Notes under the pieces: model-generated
What the model saw: only the letters and a program-made list of their open reading frames with translations
Databases searched by the model: none
What the model was told of the DNA's origin: nothing
In this document: in pieces, positions 42,787 through 51,914 of the stretch
Position numbering within the stretch: position 1 is the first letter of the stretch
How the letters are laid out: the number at the start of each line of letters is the position of its first letter
Position numbers and translations under genes: made by a program
Source of the DNA: Candidatus Palauibacter scopulicola
GTDB taxonomy: Bacteria; Gemmatimonadota; Gemmatimonadetes; Palauibacterales; Palauibacteraceae
Direction of reading: 5' to 3'
DNA length: 64,000 nucleotides
Assembly (NCBI RefSeq): GCF_947581915.1
Contig: NZ_CANPWG010000060.1
Location: 1-64,000, forward strand

Positions 42787-44657
42787 CGGAGTTCTCCCGC
42801 GAGGGCGGACAGCACGGACTCGGCGCGGGCCAGAAAGGCCTTGCGTTCCTCGATCTCGGCGCCGACCGGGGCGAACCGCTGCCGGTCGCAGGCTTCGAGT
42901 ACGGCGAAATACTCTTCGACGGCGGGCTCGCGGGCGCCGCGGCGGAGCAGAGCGGCGCGCAGGTCGTCGCGGATCATCCCGGCGGCGGAGGTGTCGAGCT
43001 TGTCGGCCACGAACCCCTCCAGCGCCTGGGCGGTCTCGGCGTAGAAGGCGCGCGCATCGTCGCCCCCCGCGAGCCCCGCCGCCCGGGCGAGGCGCTTCTT
43101 CGCCACGCGGGCGGCCCGGCGGTCGCGGGCGTAGGCCTGGTCGCCGGCGAGCCGGTCGCGGCGGCGGCGCAGCCCGGCCGCGCCCGCGACCATGCCGACG
43201 GGCGCAAGCGCGACGACCCAGAACCATGCCCGGTCGAACAGCGTCTCACCCCGGCGGCGGAAGCGCGGCGTGTCCATCCGGATGAAGCGGATGTCCGAGC
43301 GCAGCGCCTCGACGGAGCCGCGCGCGCGTGCTCCCGGCAGCGCGTCCTCGACGGCCCGGCCCGTGACCCGCAACTCGACCGGCGCCGCCGAAGCGATCTC
43401 GTACCGGTCCTCCGCTGCGTCGTAGTACCCCATGTCGACGCCCGGTATCGTCAGCACGCCGGGCGCCCGCGGGATGAGGACGTACTCCCAGGTCCGCGTC
43501 CCGGAGACGCCCGAGTCGGCGGTCCGCAGACGATCCGACACCTCGGGCGGAAAGGCCTCCACGGTCGGCGGGAAGGCGAGTTCCGGCGGCGCCAGCGCCT
43601 TCAGGTTGCCGGAGCCCGACACCTCCACCCGCAGCGTGGCCGCCTCGTTCGCGGCCAGGCTGTCCCGGTCGACGGAACTCGCGACCGCCAGATCCCCCAC
43701 GAGACCCGTGAAGTCCGCGGGCCGGCCCTCGGCGGGGAGGGGGAGCACTTCGATCTCGACCGGACGGGAAGCGGCGCCCGCCGCCAAGACGTCTCCGAAC
43801 AGGGAACTCCGGTTGAAGAACCCCCCGAACACATCGTCGAACGGATCGCGTGACCGCCGCTGCACGCGGACCTGCGCCTCGATCGCGAGCGGTTCGAGCG
43901 TCTTTGTGCCCGGCCCCGTCGGGTACAGGGCCACCTTCCGAATCACCGCGGTGGCGTACGCGACCTCGTCGCGCACGATCTGCTCGACCTCCGGCTGCTG
44001 CGGGAGTTCGAACTCCTCGACCCAGAAGCCCGCCGTGCCGGGGAGCCGCGTGACCCCGTAGGAACTCACGTTGACGCGCGTGAAGAGCCGGTATTCGACG
44101 ATGACCGGCTCGTTCTCCCGCACGCGGCGCTTGTCCGGCTCGGCCACGATGAAGAGGTCGTCCGGGCCGATGGTTCCCGGATCGGAGGGCTGCCCCGCGG
44201 GCGCGCCCCCCGCGCCAGGTGTCGGCGGAGGAGCCGACGACACGCGCAGGCTCAATGGCTCCGTCGCAAGCGTCTCGCCCCCCGCCTCGACCGTCACCGG
44301 CCCGATCTCGAACGTCCCCTCCATCGTCGCCTGGAAACGGTACTGCACCGTGAGCGAGACGGTCGTCTGGCCGTTCACGATCCGGACCGAACTCTGGGTC
44401 CCGCTGCTGAGGAAGGCGGCGAAGCCGCCCATGTCCGGAAGGGCCGGGTCCTGGTCGAAGCGCTGGACGCCCTCCAGGACGACGTTGAGGGTGAAGGTCT
44501 GCCCCACCCCGACCTCCCCGCGGTCGAGGTGCGCGGAGGCCGTGACACCCTGCCCGGAGAGTGACCCCGGACCCAGAAGGCAGGCCATGAGCGAGCCGAG
44601 CGCGACGCCCGTGGCCGGACGCCCGTGGCGGGCCGGGAGTCCACCGCGTCGCATCAC
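42783..44657 (-). CDS. batD: BatD family protein
   Basis: 624 residues with a signal peptide (cleavage near LSGQ), several immunoglobulin-like beta domains typical of BatD (SAHLDRGEVGVGQTFTLNVV, GTFEIGPVTVEAGGE, VEVSGSGNLKAL), one membrane helix (AWFWVVALAPVGMVAGA) and a cytoplasmic helical tail. BatD proteins were first linked to aerotolerance and are thought to scaffold periplasmic parts of the Bat complex. Start and stop overlap both neighbours by four bases (ATGA). Confidence 0.9.
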   Translation of the reverse strand: MMRRGGLPARHGRPATGVALGSLMACLLGPGSLSGQGVTASAHLDRGEVGVGQTFTLNVVLEGVQRFDQDPALPDMGGFAAFLSSGTQSSVRIVNGQTTVSLTVQYRFQATMEGTFEIGPVTVEAGGETLATEPLSLRVSSAPPPTPGAGGAPAGQPSDPGTIGPDDLFIVAEPDKRRVRENEPVIVEYRLFTRVNVSSYGVTRLPGTAGFWVEEFELPQQPEVEQIVRDEVAYATAVIRKVALYPTGPGTKTLEPLAIEAQVRVQRRSRDPFDDVFGGFFNRSSLFGDVLAAGAASRPVEIEVLPLPAEGRPADFTGLVGDLAVASSVDRDSLAANEAATLRVEVSGSGNLKALAPPELAFPPTVEAFPPEVSDRLRTADSGVSGTRTWEYVLIPRAPGVLTIPGVDMGYYDAAEDRYEIASAAPVELRVTGRAVEDALPGARARGSVEALRSDIRFIRMDTPRFRRRGETLFDRAWFWVVALAPVGMVAGAAGLRRRRDRLAGDQAYARDRRAARVAKKRLARAAGLAGGDDARAFYAETAQALEGFVADKLDTSAAGMIRDDLRAALLRRGAREPAVEEYFAVLEACDRQRFAPVGAEIEERKAFLARAESVLSALAGELR

Positions 44658-45460
44658 CAGTCCCTGCGCGGCCTCGTGCCGCGCGTCGGCGTGCGCGGCT
44701 GGCGGTTCACTTCATCCTGGTCCTCCTGGATCGCGCTCAGGAGCCGCTCGGCCTCCTCTCTTGTCATCTCGCCCGGAGGCGGCGTTCCCTCCTGCGGCTG
44801 CGGCTCCGATTCGTCCGGCTCCTGCCCGGGATTCGGCTGGTTCTGCGGATCCTGGTTCTGCTCCGGGTCCTGTTCGGGATCCGGGTTCTGCTCGCCGCCC
44901 TCCGGTGGCGGCTCGCCCTCGTCTTCGTTTTCTTCGTCGTCCCCCTCGTCGTTCTCTCCGTCGCCCTGCTGCTGCTCTTGCTGCTGCTGTTGCTCCTGCT
45001 CCTGCATCTGTTCGAGGACGCGCTCGAGGTTGTGCTTGGCGTCGGCGTCGGCCGGGTCGGCCCGCAGCGCCTGCTTGAAGGCCTCCAGGCTCTCGGGCAG
45101 CGCTCCCTGCCGGTAGAGCGTGTTCCCGAGGTTGTACCATGCGGCGGCCGCCAGCTCCGGGTCCCCGCTCTCCACCGCGGCGCGGAAGGACTCCAGCGCG
45201 GGCTCGTAGTTCTCGCCCTGGTAGAGCGCGTTCCCATCGTTGAAACGGATGACGGGGGAGTCGGGGGCCTCGAGGAGCGCCTCCAGGTACTTCTCGTGCG
45301 CCTCGGCGAAACGTCCCTCCTCGTAGAGGCGGTTCCCCTCGCGCGTCTCCGCGCGTCCCGCCTGCGCGCGGATGTCAGCCGGAGCCGCGGCCGCAGCCGC
45401 AAGCATCGCGGTGACCGCGGGCAGCCACAGCCGCCCCATGCCGCCGCACATCGTACTCAC
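44654..45460 (-). CDS. batC: BatC-like TPR protein with acidic, Gln/Pro-rich tail
   Basis: 268 residues: signal peptide (cleavage near IRAQ), TPR repeats (GNRLYEEGRFAEAHEKYLEA, NDGNALYQGENYEPAL, AWYNLGNTLYRQGALPES), then a low-complexity Glu/Gln/Asp/Pro stretch of about 90 residues. GTG 45460 is chosen because GGAGG stands five bases upstream and the codon overlaps the BatB stop (GTGA). It presumably mediates protein contacts in the periplasm. Confidence 0.87.
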   Translation of the reverse strand: MSTMCGGMGRLWLPAVTAMLAAAAAAPADIRAQAGRAETREGNRLYEEGRFAEAHEKYLEALLEAPDSPVIRFNDGNALYQGENYEPALESFRAAVESGDPELAAAAWYNLGNTLYRQGALPESLEAFKQALRADPADADAKHNLERVLEQMQEQEQQQQQEQQQGDGENDEGDDEENEDEGEPPPEGGEQNPDPEQDPEQNQDPQNQPNPGQEPDESEPQPQEGTPPPGEMTREEAERLLSAIQEDQDEVNRQPRTPTRGTRPRRDW

Positions 45461-46488
45461 GAAAACCTCCCTCTCCAGACCCTCACCGTCTTCTTCCGAT
45501 CCGTCCACAGGCCTTCCAGGAACAATAGGAGAATCGCAGCCCCGAGGAATATCTGGAACTGCTCCTCGTACTGGGTGACCTCGCGCGCGTCGATCTCCCG
45601 TCCGCCCAGCTCCGACACTTCTTCGATGAGTGCCGTCAACTCGCTCGCTTCGGGGGTGCTGCGGTAGAGCTGTCCCCCCGTTCGCGTCGCGATCTCCCGC
45701 AACGTCGTCTCGTCGAGCCGGGTCGTGACGACGGCCCCCGCCTCATCGCGCTTGAACCCGGCCGGCCGGCCCGCCGCGTCGTACTCGGGAATGGGGACGC
45801 CGTCCGTCGAACCCACGCCGACCGTGTGGATCGTCACCCCGGCCTCGAGCGCGCGATCCACGGCCGGCTCGATGCCCCCCTCGTGGTCTTCGCCATCGGT
45901 GACGACGATGATGATGCGTTCCTCCACCGGCGCGTCGGAGAAGGCGTCGAGCGCGAGTTCGAGCGCTACGCCGAGGTCCGTTCCCTGCACGGGCACGAGG
46001 TCCGTGTCCATGGCGTTGAGGAAGAGACGCGCGGCCCCGTAGTCCGAGGTCAGCGGGCTCTGGACAAAGGCCTGGCCGGCAAAGGCGATGAGGCCGATGC
46101 GGTCTCCGTCCAGCCGCTCGATGAGGCGCTGGATTTCGAGCTTCGAGCGCTGCAGGCGGTTGGGCGCGAGGTCCTCCGCCAGCATCGAGGTGGAGAGATC
46201 GAGGGCGACGACGATGTCCATCCCCTCGCGGCGGACGGTCTCCACGCGCGAGCCGAACTGCGGACGGGCCAGGGCTACGGCGGAAAGGCCGAGCACGGCG
46301 AGGAGTCCGACGGCCTTCCAGGCCCGGGCCCGCCGGTTCACGCTCCGGCTCAACTGGCGCACGAGCGCGAGATCGCCGAAGCGGGCCAGCGCCCGGCGCC
46401 GGTGCGCCGAGCCGCGCCACATCAGCCCGGCGGCCAGCGGGATGAGCGCGAGACCGAAGAGCGCCGTGATGAACCCGAAGCGGAACAC
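45457..46488 (-). CDS. batB: BatB-like VWA-domain membrane protein
   Basis: 343 residues: N-terminal membrane helix, second helix (AVGLLAVLGLSAVALA), a von Willebrand A domain with MIDAS motif DLSTSM and the TDGEDHEGG metal site, and a C-terminal membrane helix (FLGAAILLLFLEGLW). The VWA domain binds a metal ion and a protein partner; MoxR-type ATPases act on such VWA proteins. The gene is followed by batC with a GTGA overlap. Confidence 0.92.
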   Translation of the reverse strand: MFRFGFITALFGLALIPLAAGLMWRGSAHRRRALARFGDLALVRQLSRSVNRRARAWKAVGLLAVLGLSAVALARPQFGSRVETVRREGMDIVVALDLSTSMLAEDLAPNRLQRSKLEIQRLIERLDGDRIGLIAFAGQAFVQSPLTSDYGAARLFLNAMDTDLVPVQGTDLGVALELALDAFSDAPVEERIIIVVTDGEDHEGGIEPAVDRALEAGVTIHTVGVGSTDGVPIPEYDAAGRPAGFKRDEAGAVVTTRLDETTLREIATRTGGQLYRSTPEASELTALIEEVSELGGREIDAREVTQYEEQFQIFLGAAILLLFLEGLWTDRKKTVRVWRGRFS

Positions 46489-46504
46489 GATCCCCCTCCC
46501 CGCC

Positions 46505-47500
46505 CTACGGCAGCCTTCTCAGGACCGTCTGCGCGAGGCCGATCTCGAGCAGCAGCAGTCCGAGTCCCGCCGCGAGCGGGAAGTGGAAGAGTTCGCCGTA
46601 CCGCGTGAAGCTCTGCACGTCGATCTCGGTCGTCTCGAGGGCGTCGATTTCCTCGTAGATCCGTTCGAGACTCTCGCGGTCCGTGGCCCGGAAGTAGCGG
46701 CCTCCGGTGACTTCGGCGACCTCCGTGAGGGTCGGTTCGTCGACATCCACCGGAATCGAGACGAGGCGCCGCCCGAACACCGGATCGTCGACGGGAACCG
46801 GGGCCGTCCCCCGCGAACCGGCCCCGATCGTGTACACCCTGACCCCCAGCGCCCGCGCCATTTGAGCGGCGGTCGCCGGATCGATCTCGCCGCGGTTGTT
46901 CCGGCCGTCGGTGAGGAGCACGATGATCCGCGATTCGGCCTGGCTGGACTCCAGCCGCTTGAGCGCCGTCGCGAGCCCGAGACCGATCGCGGTCCCATCC
47001 TCGACCATCCCCACCTCCAGTTCGGCCATGACGGCGGAGACGGCCGGGTGATCGATCGTCAGCGGGGCCTGGGTGAATGCCTGGCCGGCGAACACGACGA
47101 GTCCGATGCGGTCGTTGCGGCGGCGCTCGACGAAGTCCGCCGCGACCTCCCTGGCCGCCTCCAGCCGGTTGGGCGCCAGGTCCTGCGCGAGCATGGAACT
47201 GGAGATGTCGAGGGCCATGACGATGTCGATGCCCTCGGTCGACACGTCCTCGCTCGTCGAGGCGGACTGAGGACGGGCGAAGGCGACGATGAGCGCGCTG
47301 AGCGCGAGAAGTCGCAGCGCCAGCGGCACATGGCGCAGGCGGCCGGTGCGGTCGGCCCCCGACCGGCGGAGGAGCGTGAGATCCGGATAGCGCAGGGCAC
47401 CCGCCCGGCGCCCTCCCTTCGCCAGGTGCCGGTACGCGAGCGCCGGGACGAGGAGTGGCAGGAGCAGGAGAAACGCGGGATCCGCAAACCGGTGGATCAT
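46505..47500 (-). CDS. batA: BatA-like VWA-domain membrane protein
   Basis: 331 residues starting MIHRFADPAFLLLLPLLVP, the usual BatA/BatB N-terminal helix. A second helix (LALRLLALSALIVAFARP) precedes a VWA domain with MIDAS motif DISSSM, TDGRNN, and a C-terminal helix. The ATG overlaps the upstream stop (ATGA); the frame beyond that is spurious. It is a paralogue of the next gene and would be assembled or remodelled by the MoxR ATPase encoded upstream. Confidence 0.92.
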   Translation of the reverse strand: MIHRFADPAFLLLLPLLVPALAYRHLAKGGRRAGALRYPDLTLLRRSGADRTGRLRHVPLALRLLALSALIVAFARPQSASTSEDVSTEGIDIVMALDISSSMLAQDLAPNRLEAAREVAADFVERRRNDRIGLVVFAGQAFTQAPLTIDHPAVSAVMAELEVGMVEDGTAIGLGLATALKRLESSQAESRIIVLLTDGRNNRGEIDPATAAQMARALGVRVYTIGAGSRGTAPVPVDDPVFGRRLVSIPVDVDEPTLTEVAEVTGGRYFRATDRESLERIYEEIDALETTEIDVQSFTRYGELFHFPLAAGLGLLLLEIGLAQTVLRRLP

Positions 47501-48522
47501 GGCACGGCCGCCTCGGACCGCTCGTCCGCCGCCGCTTCGGCTCCGGCAGCCATCGCTTCGGACTCCACGACGGCTGGCGGGGGCACGAACCTGGTCCGCT
47601 CCACCAGCGTGCGGGCGTCGGCGAGAATGCTCCGGCACGCCGCGTCATCCGGCCGCCATTTCGCGAACTTCACGAGGTCGCAGGCCTCCAGGAAGCGCTC
47701 GAAGGCTGTTCGAATCCCGGGGTCCACGCCGGCATGTCCCAGGCTCGAGATCACGTCCGGAGTGACCATCTCCAGCGCCCAGATCCGGTAGCGTCCCTCG
47801 AGGTACGCGCGGATGATCCGGGACACCTCGATGTGGTACGGCTTGATCTCGCCGCGCTCCAGCAGAGGGGACGCCTCGAGCCGGTCCAGTGCCTCGAGCG
47901 CGATCTCGTGCGCCGGCCGGGCCGGGACCGGCGGCCGTGAGTCGGTCCGGTCGGGGTGGCGCCGGCGGCGGCGTCCCCACCAGTACCCGAGGCCGGCGAG
48001 GGCCACGGCGAGCAGGAACCACGGCCACAGGAGCAGCCAGTCCCGCGCGATCGCGCGCGGGCCCTTCACGTCCCGGATGTCCCCGCCCTCGTCGAGCCCG
48101 ACCGTGGTCACGCCGATGACCACCGGGTCCGTGGAGACGGTGACCATCCCCTCCCCTCCGTCCGAGAGTTCGAGGGTAAAGGACGGGATCTCCAGTTCCC
48201 CGAGTTCGAACGCGGTCACGTGAAGCACCGCCGCGGTCCGGGCGCCGGCCGCCGAGGCTTCGGACGGGCCCACCTCGAGCGCCAGCGCCTCGAAGGAGCC
48301 CAGCGAAAGGGAATCGGGCCAGCGCACCGCGAAGTCCGCCGGGTGCTCGACGGCGAGCCGCAGCGCGAGCGGATCGCCCACATGGATCTCCGTCGTGTCG
48401 GGTTCGATCGTGACGCGCGGCGTCTGTCCCCGGAGGTCTCCCCCCGCGCCGACAGCCCCGCCCGCCAGCAGGAGGCCCACGATCGCGGCCCGCCGGTTCC
48501 CCCGCGCCGACCCGCGACTCAT
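47497..48522 (-). CDS. Membrane-anchored protein of the Bat operon, unknown function
   Basis: 341 residues: signal peptide (cleavage near LRGQ), a beta-rich domain like one BatD unit (RVTIEPDTTEIHVGDPLALR), one membrane helix (WLLLWPWFLLAVALAGLGYWWG), and a cytoplasmic helical domain (AHEIALEALDRLEASPLL, YRIWALEMVTPDVI). Similar proteins occur at this position in other Bat operons, between DUF58 and BatA (some are called DUF4381-like). It overlaps both neighbours by four bases. Confidence 0.82.
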   Translation of the reverse strand: MSRGSARGNRRAAIVGLLLAGGAVGAGGDLRGQTPRVTIEPDTTEIHVGDPLALRLAVEHPADFAVRWPDSLSLGSFEALALEVGPSEASAAGARTAAVLHVTAFELGELEIPSFTLELSDGGEGMVTVSTDPVVIGVTTVGLDEGGDIRDVKGPRAIARDWLLLWPWFLLAVALAGLGYWWGRRRRRHPDRTDSRPPVPARPAHEIALEALDRLEASPLLERGEIKPYHIEVSRIIRAYLEGRYRIWALEMVTPDVISSLGHAGVDPGIRTAFERFLEACDLVKFAKWRPDDAACRSILADARTLVERTRFVPPPAVVESEAMAAGAEAAADERSEAAVP

Positions 48523-49394
48523 ACGCGCCGTCCCCGTTCCTCGAAGAAGCGCATCAGCGGCCGCAGGTACGGGCGCCCCGGACTGAGGTCCACGACATCG
48601 ACCTTGCTGCGCCGGAAGGTCCGGTCCTGTCCCGCCCGCGCCTCCTCCCCGCGGTTCGCGAACGCCGCGCGGAAGGCCCGGTTCGAGGTGTCGACGACGA
48701 GCCGTTCTCCCGTCTCCGCGTCCTCGAGTTCGACGAGTCCGATCGGCGGCAGTTCCGATTCACGCCGGTCCCTCACGCGGAGGGCGACGACGTCGTGCCG
48801 CCGGCCCGCCACGCCGAGCGCCTTCTCGAAGGGTTTCGAGACGAAGTCCGAGACGACGAAGACCACGGCCCGCCGCCGGATGATGCGCGACAGGTATTCG
48901 AGCGCGGCGCCGAGATCGGTCGCGCGGCCCTGGGGCTCGTGATAGAGCATCTCGCGCAGCACGCGCAGGACGTGCCGCCGGCCCTTCCGGGGCGGGACGA
49001 ACTTCTCGACGCGGTCGCTGAAGATGATGAGTCCGACCTTGTCGTTGTTCTTGATCGCGCTGAAGGCGAGGAGGGAGCACACTTCGACGGCGAGGTCTCC
49101 CTTCATGCGCTCGCGGGTACCGAAATCTCCGGACGCACTCACGTCAACGAGCAGCATCACCGTGAGTTCGCGCTCCTCCTCGAAGATCTTGACGTGGGGC
49201 GTCCCGGTGCGGGCGGTGACGTTCCAGTCGATCGTGCGGATGTCATCGCCGTAGTCGTACTCGCGGACCTCGGCGAAGTTGATGCCGCGTCCCTTGAACA
49301 CGGAGTGGTACTCGCCCGAGAACACCTGGTCCACGAGCCCCCGCGTCGTGATCTCGATGCGGCGCACCTTCCGGAGGATCTCCCGCGGAATCAT
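48519..49394 (-). CDS. DUF58 family protein (VWA-like)
   Basis: 291 residues. It has the DUF58 core, YHSVFKGRGINFAEVREYDYG and IRTIDWNVTARTG, followed by a VWA-like fold (LLVDVSASGDFG). It acts with MoxR ATPases in many bacteria; the molecular role is unclear. It follows moxR after 30 bases, and its stop overlaps the next start (ATGA). Confidence 0.93.
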   Translation of the reverse strand: MIPREILRKVRRIEITTRGLVDQVFSGEYHSVFKGRGINFAEVREYDYGDDIRTIDWNVTARTGTPHVKIFEEERELTVMLLVDVSASGDFGTRERMKGDLAVEVCSLLAFSAIKNNDKVGLIIFSDRVEKFVPPRKGRRHVLRVLREMLYHEPQGRATDLGAALEYLSRIIRRRAVVFVVSDFVSKPFEKALGVAGRRHDVVALRVRDRRESELPPIGLVELEDAETGERLVVDTSNRAFRAAFANRGEEARAGQDRTFRRSKVDVVDLSPGRPYLRPLMRFFEERGRRV

Positions 49395-49424
49395 CCCTCG
49401 ATCCCCTCCAATCCCCCCGCAGCC

Positions 49425-50414
49425 CTAGGGGACCTCGACGCTGTCGAGGATCCGGTTCACCACGTCTTCGCTCGTGACTTCCTCTGCCTCGGCCTCGTAG
49501 GTGACGAGCACGCGGTGCCGCAGGACGTCGAGGGCCACGGAACGCACATCCTCCGGCGTCACGTAGCCCCGGTGCCGCAGGAAGGCGTGCGCCCGCGCCG
49601 TGCGCGCCAGGCAGATGCTGGCCCTGGGCGACGCGCCGTAGGCGATGAGGTCGGCGAGGTCGTCGAGTCCGTGGTCGGCCGGCGCGCGCGAGGCGAAGAC
49701 CAGTTCCACGATGTACCGTTCGACCTGCCGGTCCATGTAGATGAGGTCGACGGCGCCGCGGGCCCGAAGGATCTCGTCCGGCGTGACGACCGTCTGCGGC
49801 TCGGGTGCGGACCCGACGCCCATGCGCCGCATGATCTCCAGCTCTTCCTCCTTGTCGGGGTACCCGATGGAGAGCTTGAGCATGAAGCGGTCCACCTGCG
49901 CCTCGGGGAGCGGGTACGTCCCCTCCTGCTCGATCGGGTTCTGCGTCGCGAGGACGAGGAACGGGTCGTCGAGGGGGAAGGTCTCGTCTCCGATCGTGAC
50001 CGTCCGTTCCTGCATCGCCTCCAGCAGCGCGGACTGGACCTTGGCGGGGGACCGGTTGATCTCGTCGGCGAGGATGATGTTGGAGAAGATCGGACCCTTC
50101 CGGGTCTGGAACTCGCTCCGCTTGGGGTCGAAGATCAGCGTTCCGATGAGGTCGGCGGGGAGGAGGTCCGGCGTGAACTGGATCCTCTGGAAGCCGGTGT
50201 CGATCGCCTGCGCGAGCGTCCGCACGGTGAGGGTCTTCGCCAGTCCCGGCACACCTTCCATGAGCACGTGACCGTCGGCGAGCAGGCCGATGAGGAGCCG
50301 CTCGACCATGGTTCGCTGCCCCACGATCACGCGTCCCACCTCGTCGACCAGCCGCTCCACGAAGGCGCTCTGCTCCCGGATCTTCTCCTGTATCGCTTCG
50401 ATGTCGTGACTCAC
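49425..50414 (-). CDS. moxR: MoxR-type AAA+ ATPase
   Basis: 329 residues: Walker A GVPGLAKT (54-61), Walker B ILADEINRSP, sensor region LATQNPIEQEGTYPLPEAQ, and the C-terminal lid. MoxR ATPases are chaperones for VWA-containing complexes, here BatA, BatB and DUF58. It is the first gene of the eight-gene operon; the promoter should be in the 220-base gap to the divergent FMN enzyme gene, which includes an AT-rich stretch near 50520. Confidence 0.95.
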   Translation of the reverse strand: MSHDIEAIQEKIREQSAFVERLVDEVGRVIVGQRTMVERLLIGLLADGHVLMEGVPGLAKTLTVRTLAQAIDTGFQRIQFTPDLLPADLIGTLIFDPKRSEFQTRKGPIFSNIILADEINRSPAKVQSALLEAMQERTVTIGDETFPLDDPFLVLATQNPIEQEGTYPLPEAQVDRFMLKLSIGYPDKEEELEIMRRMGVGSAPEPQTVVTPDEILRARGAVDLIYMDRQVERYIVELVFASRAPADHGLDDLADLIAYGASPRASICLARTARAHAFLRHRGYVTPEDVRSVALDVLRHRVLVTYEAEAEEVTSEDVVNRILDSVEVP

Positions 50415-50638
50415 CGCGGTGCGTTCCTCTCCTCTCGAATCGTCTTTCGAATGATCTCGCGCGAAGGTCTCGAACGGCCCTGGACACCCAACGCCGATGG
50501 GGATCGGCGCTTGAAAGACATTTTATCGAATTTCGGCGTTGCCCGAAGGGTTTCCGGCGCCCCCGCGTTGACGGGGGCCGTGGCGGCGGGCACCGTGAAC
50601 CGGACACCCTGTCGCGGAGTGCCAACCGGGAGGGCCGA

Positions 50639-51889
50639 ATGTACGACACGCCGGAGCCGGGATCGGAATCGAAGGCCGTCCACCGTCGCGACCTCCTCCG
50701 CTGGCTTGCCGCCAGCCCTCTCCTTACCGCATTCGCCGGGTGTGACCTGGGCCTCGTCGGGCGCGCAATGGCGCAGGAGGCGCCCGCGCGGTCGCTCGAC
50801 GACCTCGTCGGGTCGGCACAGGAGGCCCTCGATGTCTTCGACCTGGAGCAGGTGGCCGCGCAGACGGTCCCGACGGCGCACTGGGGGTACATCAAAACGG
50901 GCGTTGATGGAGAGGGGACGCAGGCGAACAACCGGGCCTCGCTCGAGCGGATCTACATCCGCGCGCGCCGACTGGTCGACGTCTCGAACCTCGACATGCG
51001 CGTCTCGATCTTCGGGCGGGAGTGGCCGACGCCGCTCATGATCGCGCCGGCGGGGAGCCAGGTCGGCTTCCACCGCGATGGCGAACTCGCTACCGCGCGG
51101 GCGGCCGCCGCCCGCAACCACCTGCAGACGCTCTCGTCGGTGAGTTCAACGGGGGTCGAAGCGGTGAACGAGGCGCGGGGCGAGCCGGTCTGGTACCAGC
51201 TCTACGCGCCCCGCCACTGGAACGCGACCGTCGCGCTCGTGAGCCGCGTTCGCGAGGCCGGTTGTCCCGTCATCGTGCTCACGGTCGATCTCCTTGGCGG
51301 GAGCAACCGCCTCACGCTGGAGCGCTACCGGCGGATCGACGACCGCAACTGCGAGAGCTGTCACCGCAGCGGCGGCCGCGCGGACCCCGTCAAGCCGATG
51401 TACGAGGGGCTGCCCCAGGGCCCGCCGGACAGCGGCGGCCCCACCATGACGTGGGACTACGTGCACCGCCTGCGCGACATCACGGATCAGCGGATCGTCG
51501 TGAAGGGGCTCGTGACCCGCGAGGATGCGGAACTCGCGCTGGAACACGGCGTGGACGGGATCTGGGTCTCGAACCACGGCGGCCGCGCGGAGGGAAGCGG
51601 CCGCGCGACGATCGACGCGCTTCCGGAGGTCGTGGAGGTGGCGGGCGGCGAGGTGCCGATCATCGTCGACGGAGGTTTCCGCCGCGGCACGGACATCTTC
51701 AAGGGCATCGCGCGTGGCGCCACGGCGGTGGCGATCGGGCGCCCCTACCTGTGGGGACTCGGCGCCTTCGGTCAGGCAGGCGTCGAGCGGGTGCTCGAAA
51801 TCCTGATCGAGGAACTGCGGATCACGATGGGCGCCGTCGGGACCCCGTCACTCGCCGACATCGGCCCCCACTCCATAGGCGTCGACTGA
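50639..51889 (+). CDS. Tat-exported FMN-dependent alpha-hydroxyacid oxidase/dehydrogenase with a CxxCH motif
   Basis: 416 residues. The N-terminus has a Tat-like motif (VHRRDLLRWLAA) and a possible lipobox (FAGC). The rest is the FMN-binding barrel of the lactate/glycolate oxidase family: PLMIAPAGSQVGFH, the catalytic His/Arg block GIWVSNHGGR, and IIVDGGFRRGTD. It should oxidise a 2-hydroxyacid outside the cytoplasm. Unusually, the substrate-side loop holds Cys238-Glu-Ser-Cys241-His242, the form of a c-type haem site. The start at 50639 fits the Tat signal. Confidence 0.9.
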   Translation: MYDTPEPGSESKAVHRRDLLRWLAASPLLTAFAGCDLGLVGRAMAQEAPARSLDDLVGSAQEALDVFDLEQVAAQTVPTAHWGYIKTGVDGEGTQANNRASLERIYIRARRLVDVSNLDMRVSIFGREWPTPLMIAPAGSQVGFHRDGELATARAAAARNHLQTLSSVSSTGVEAVNEARGEPVWYQLYAPRHWNATVALVSRVREAGCPVIVLTVDLLGGSNRLTLERYRRIDDRNCESCHRSGGRADPVKPMYEGLPQGPPDSGGPTMTWDYVHRLRDITDQRIVVKGLVTREDAELALEHGVDGIWVSNHGGRAEGSGRATIDALPEVVEVAGGEVPIIVDGGFRRGTDIFKGIARGATAVAIGRPYLWGLGAFGQAGVERVLEILIEELRITMGAVGTPSLADIGPHSIGVD

Positions 51890-51914
51890 CGAAGCGGGGC
51901 TTTTCGGCGGGTTG

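Noticed and set aside
50411-51121. Minus-strand frame upstream of moxR as an extra regulator
   Set aside because: No family motif, mostly antisense to the FMN enzyme gene.
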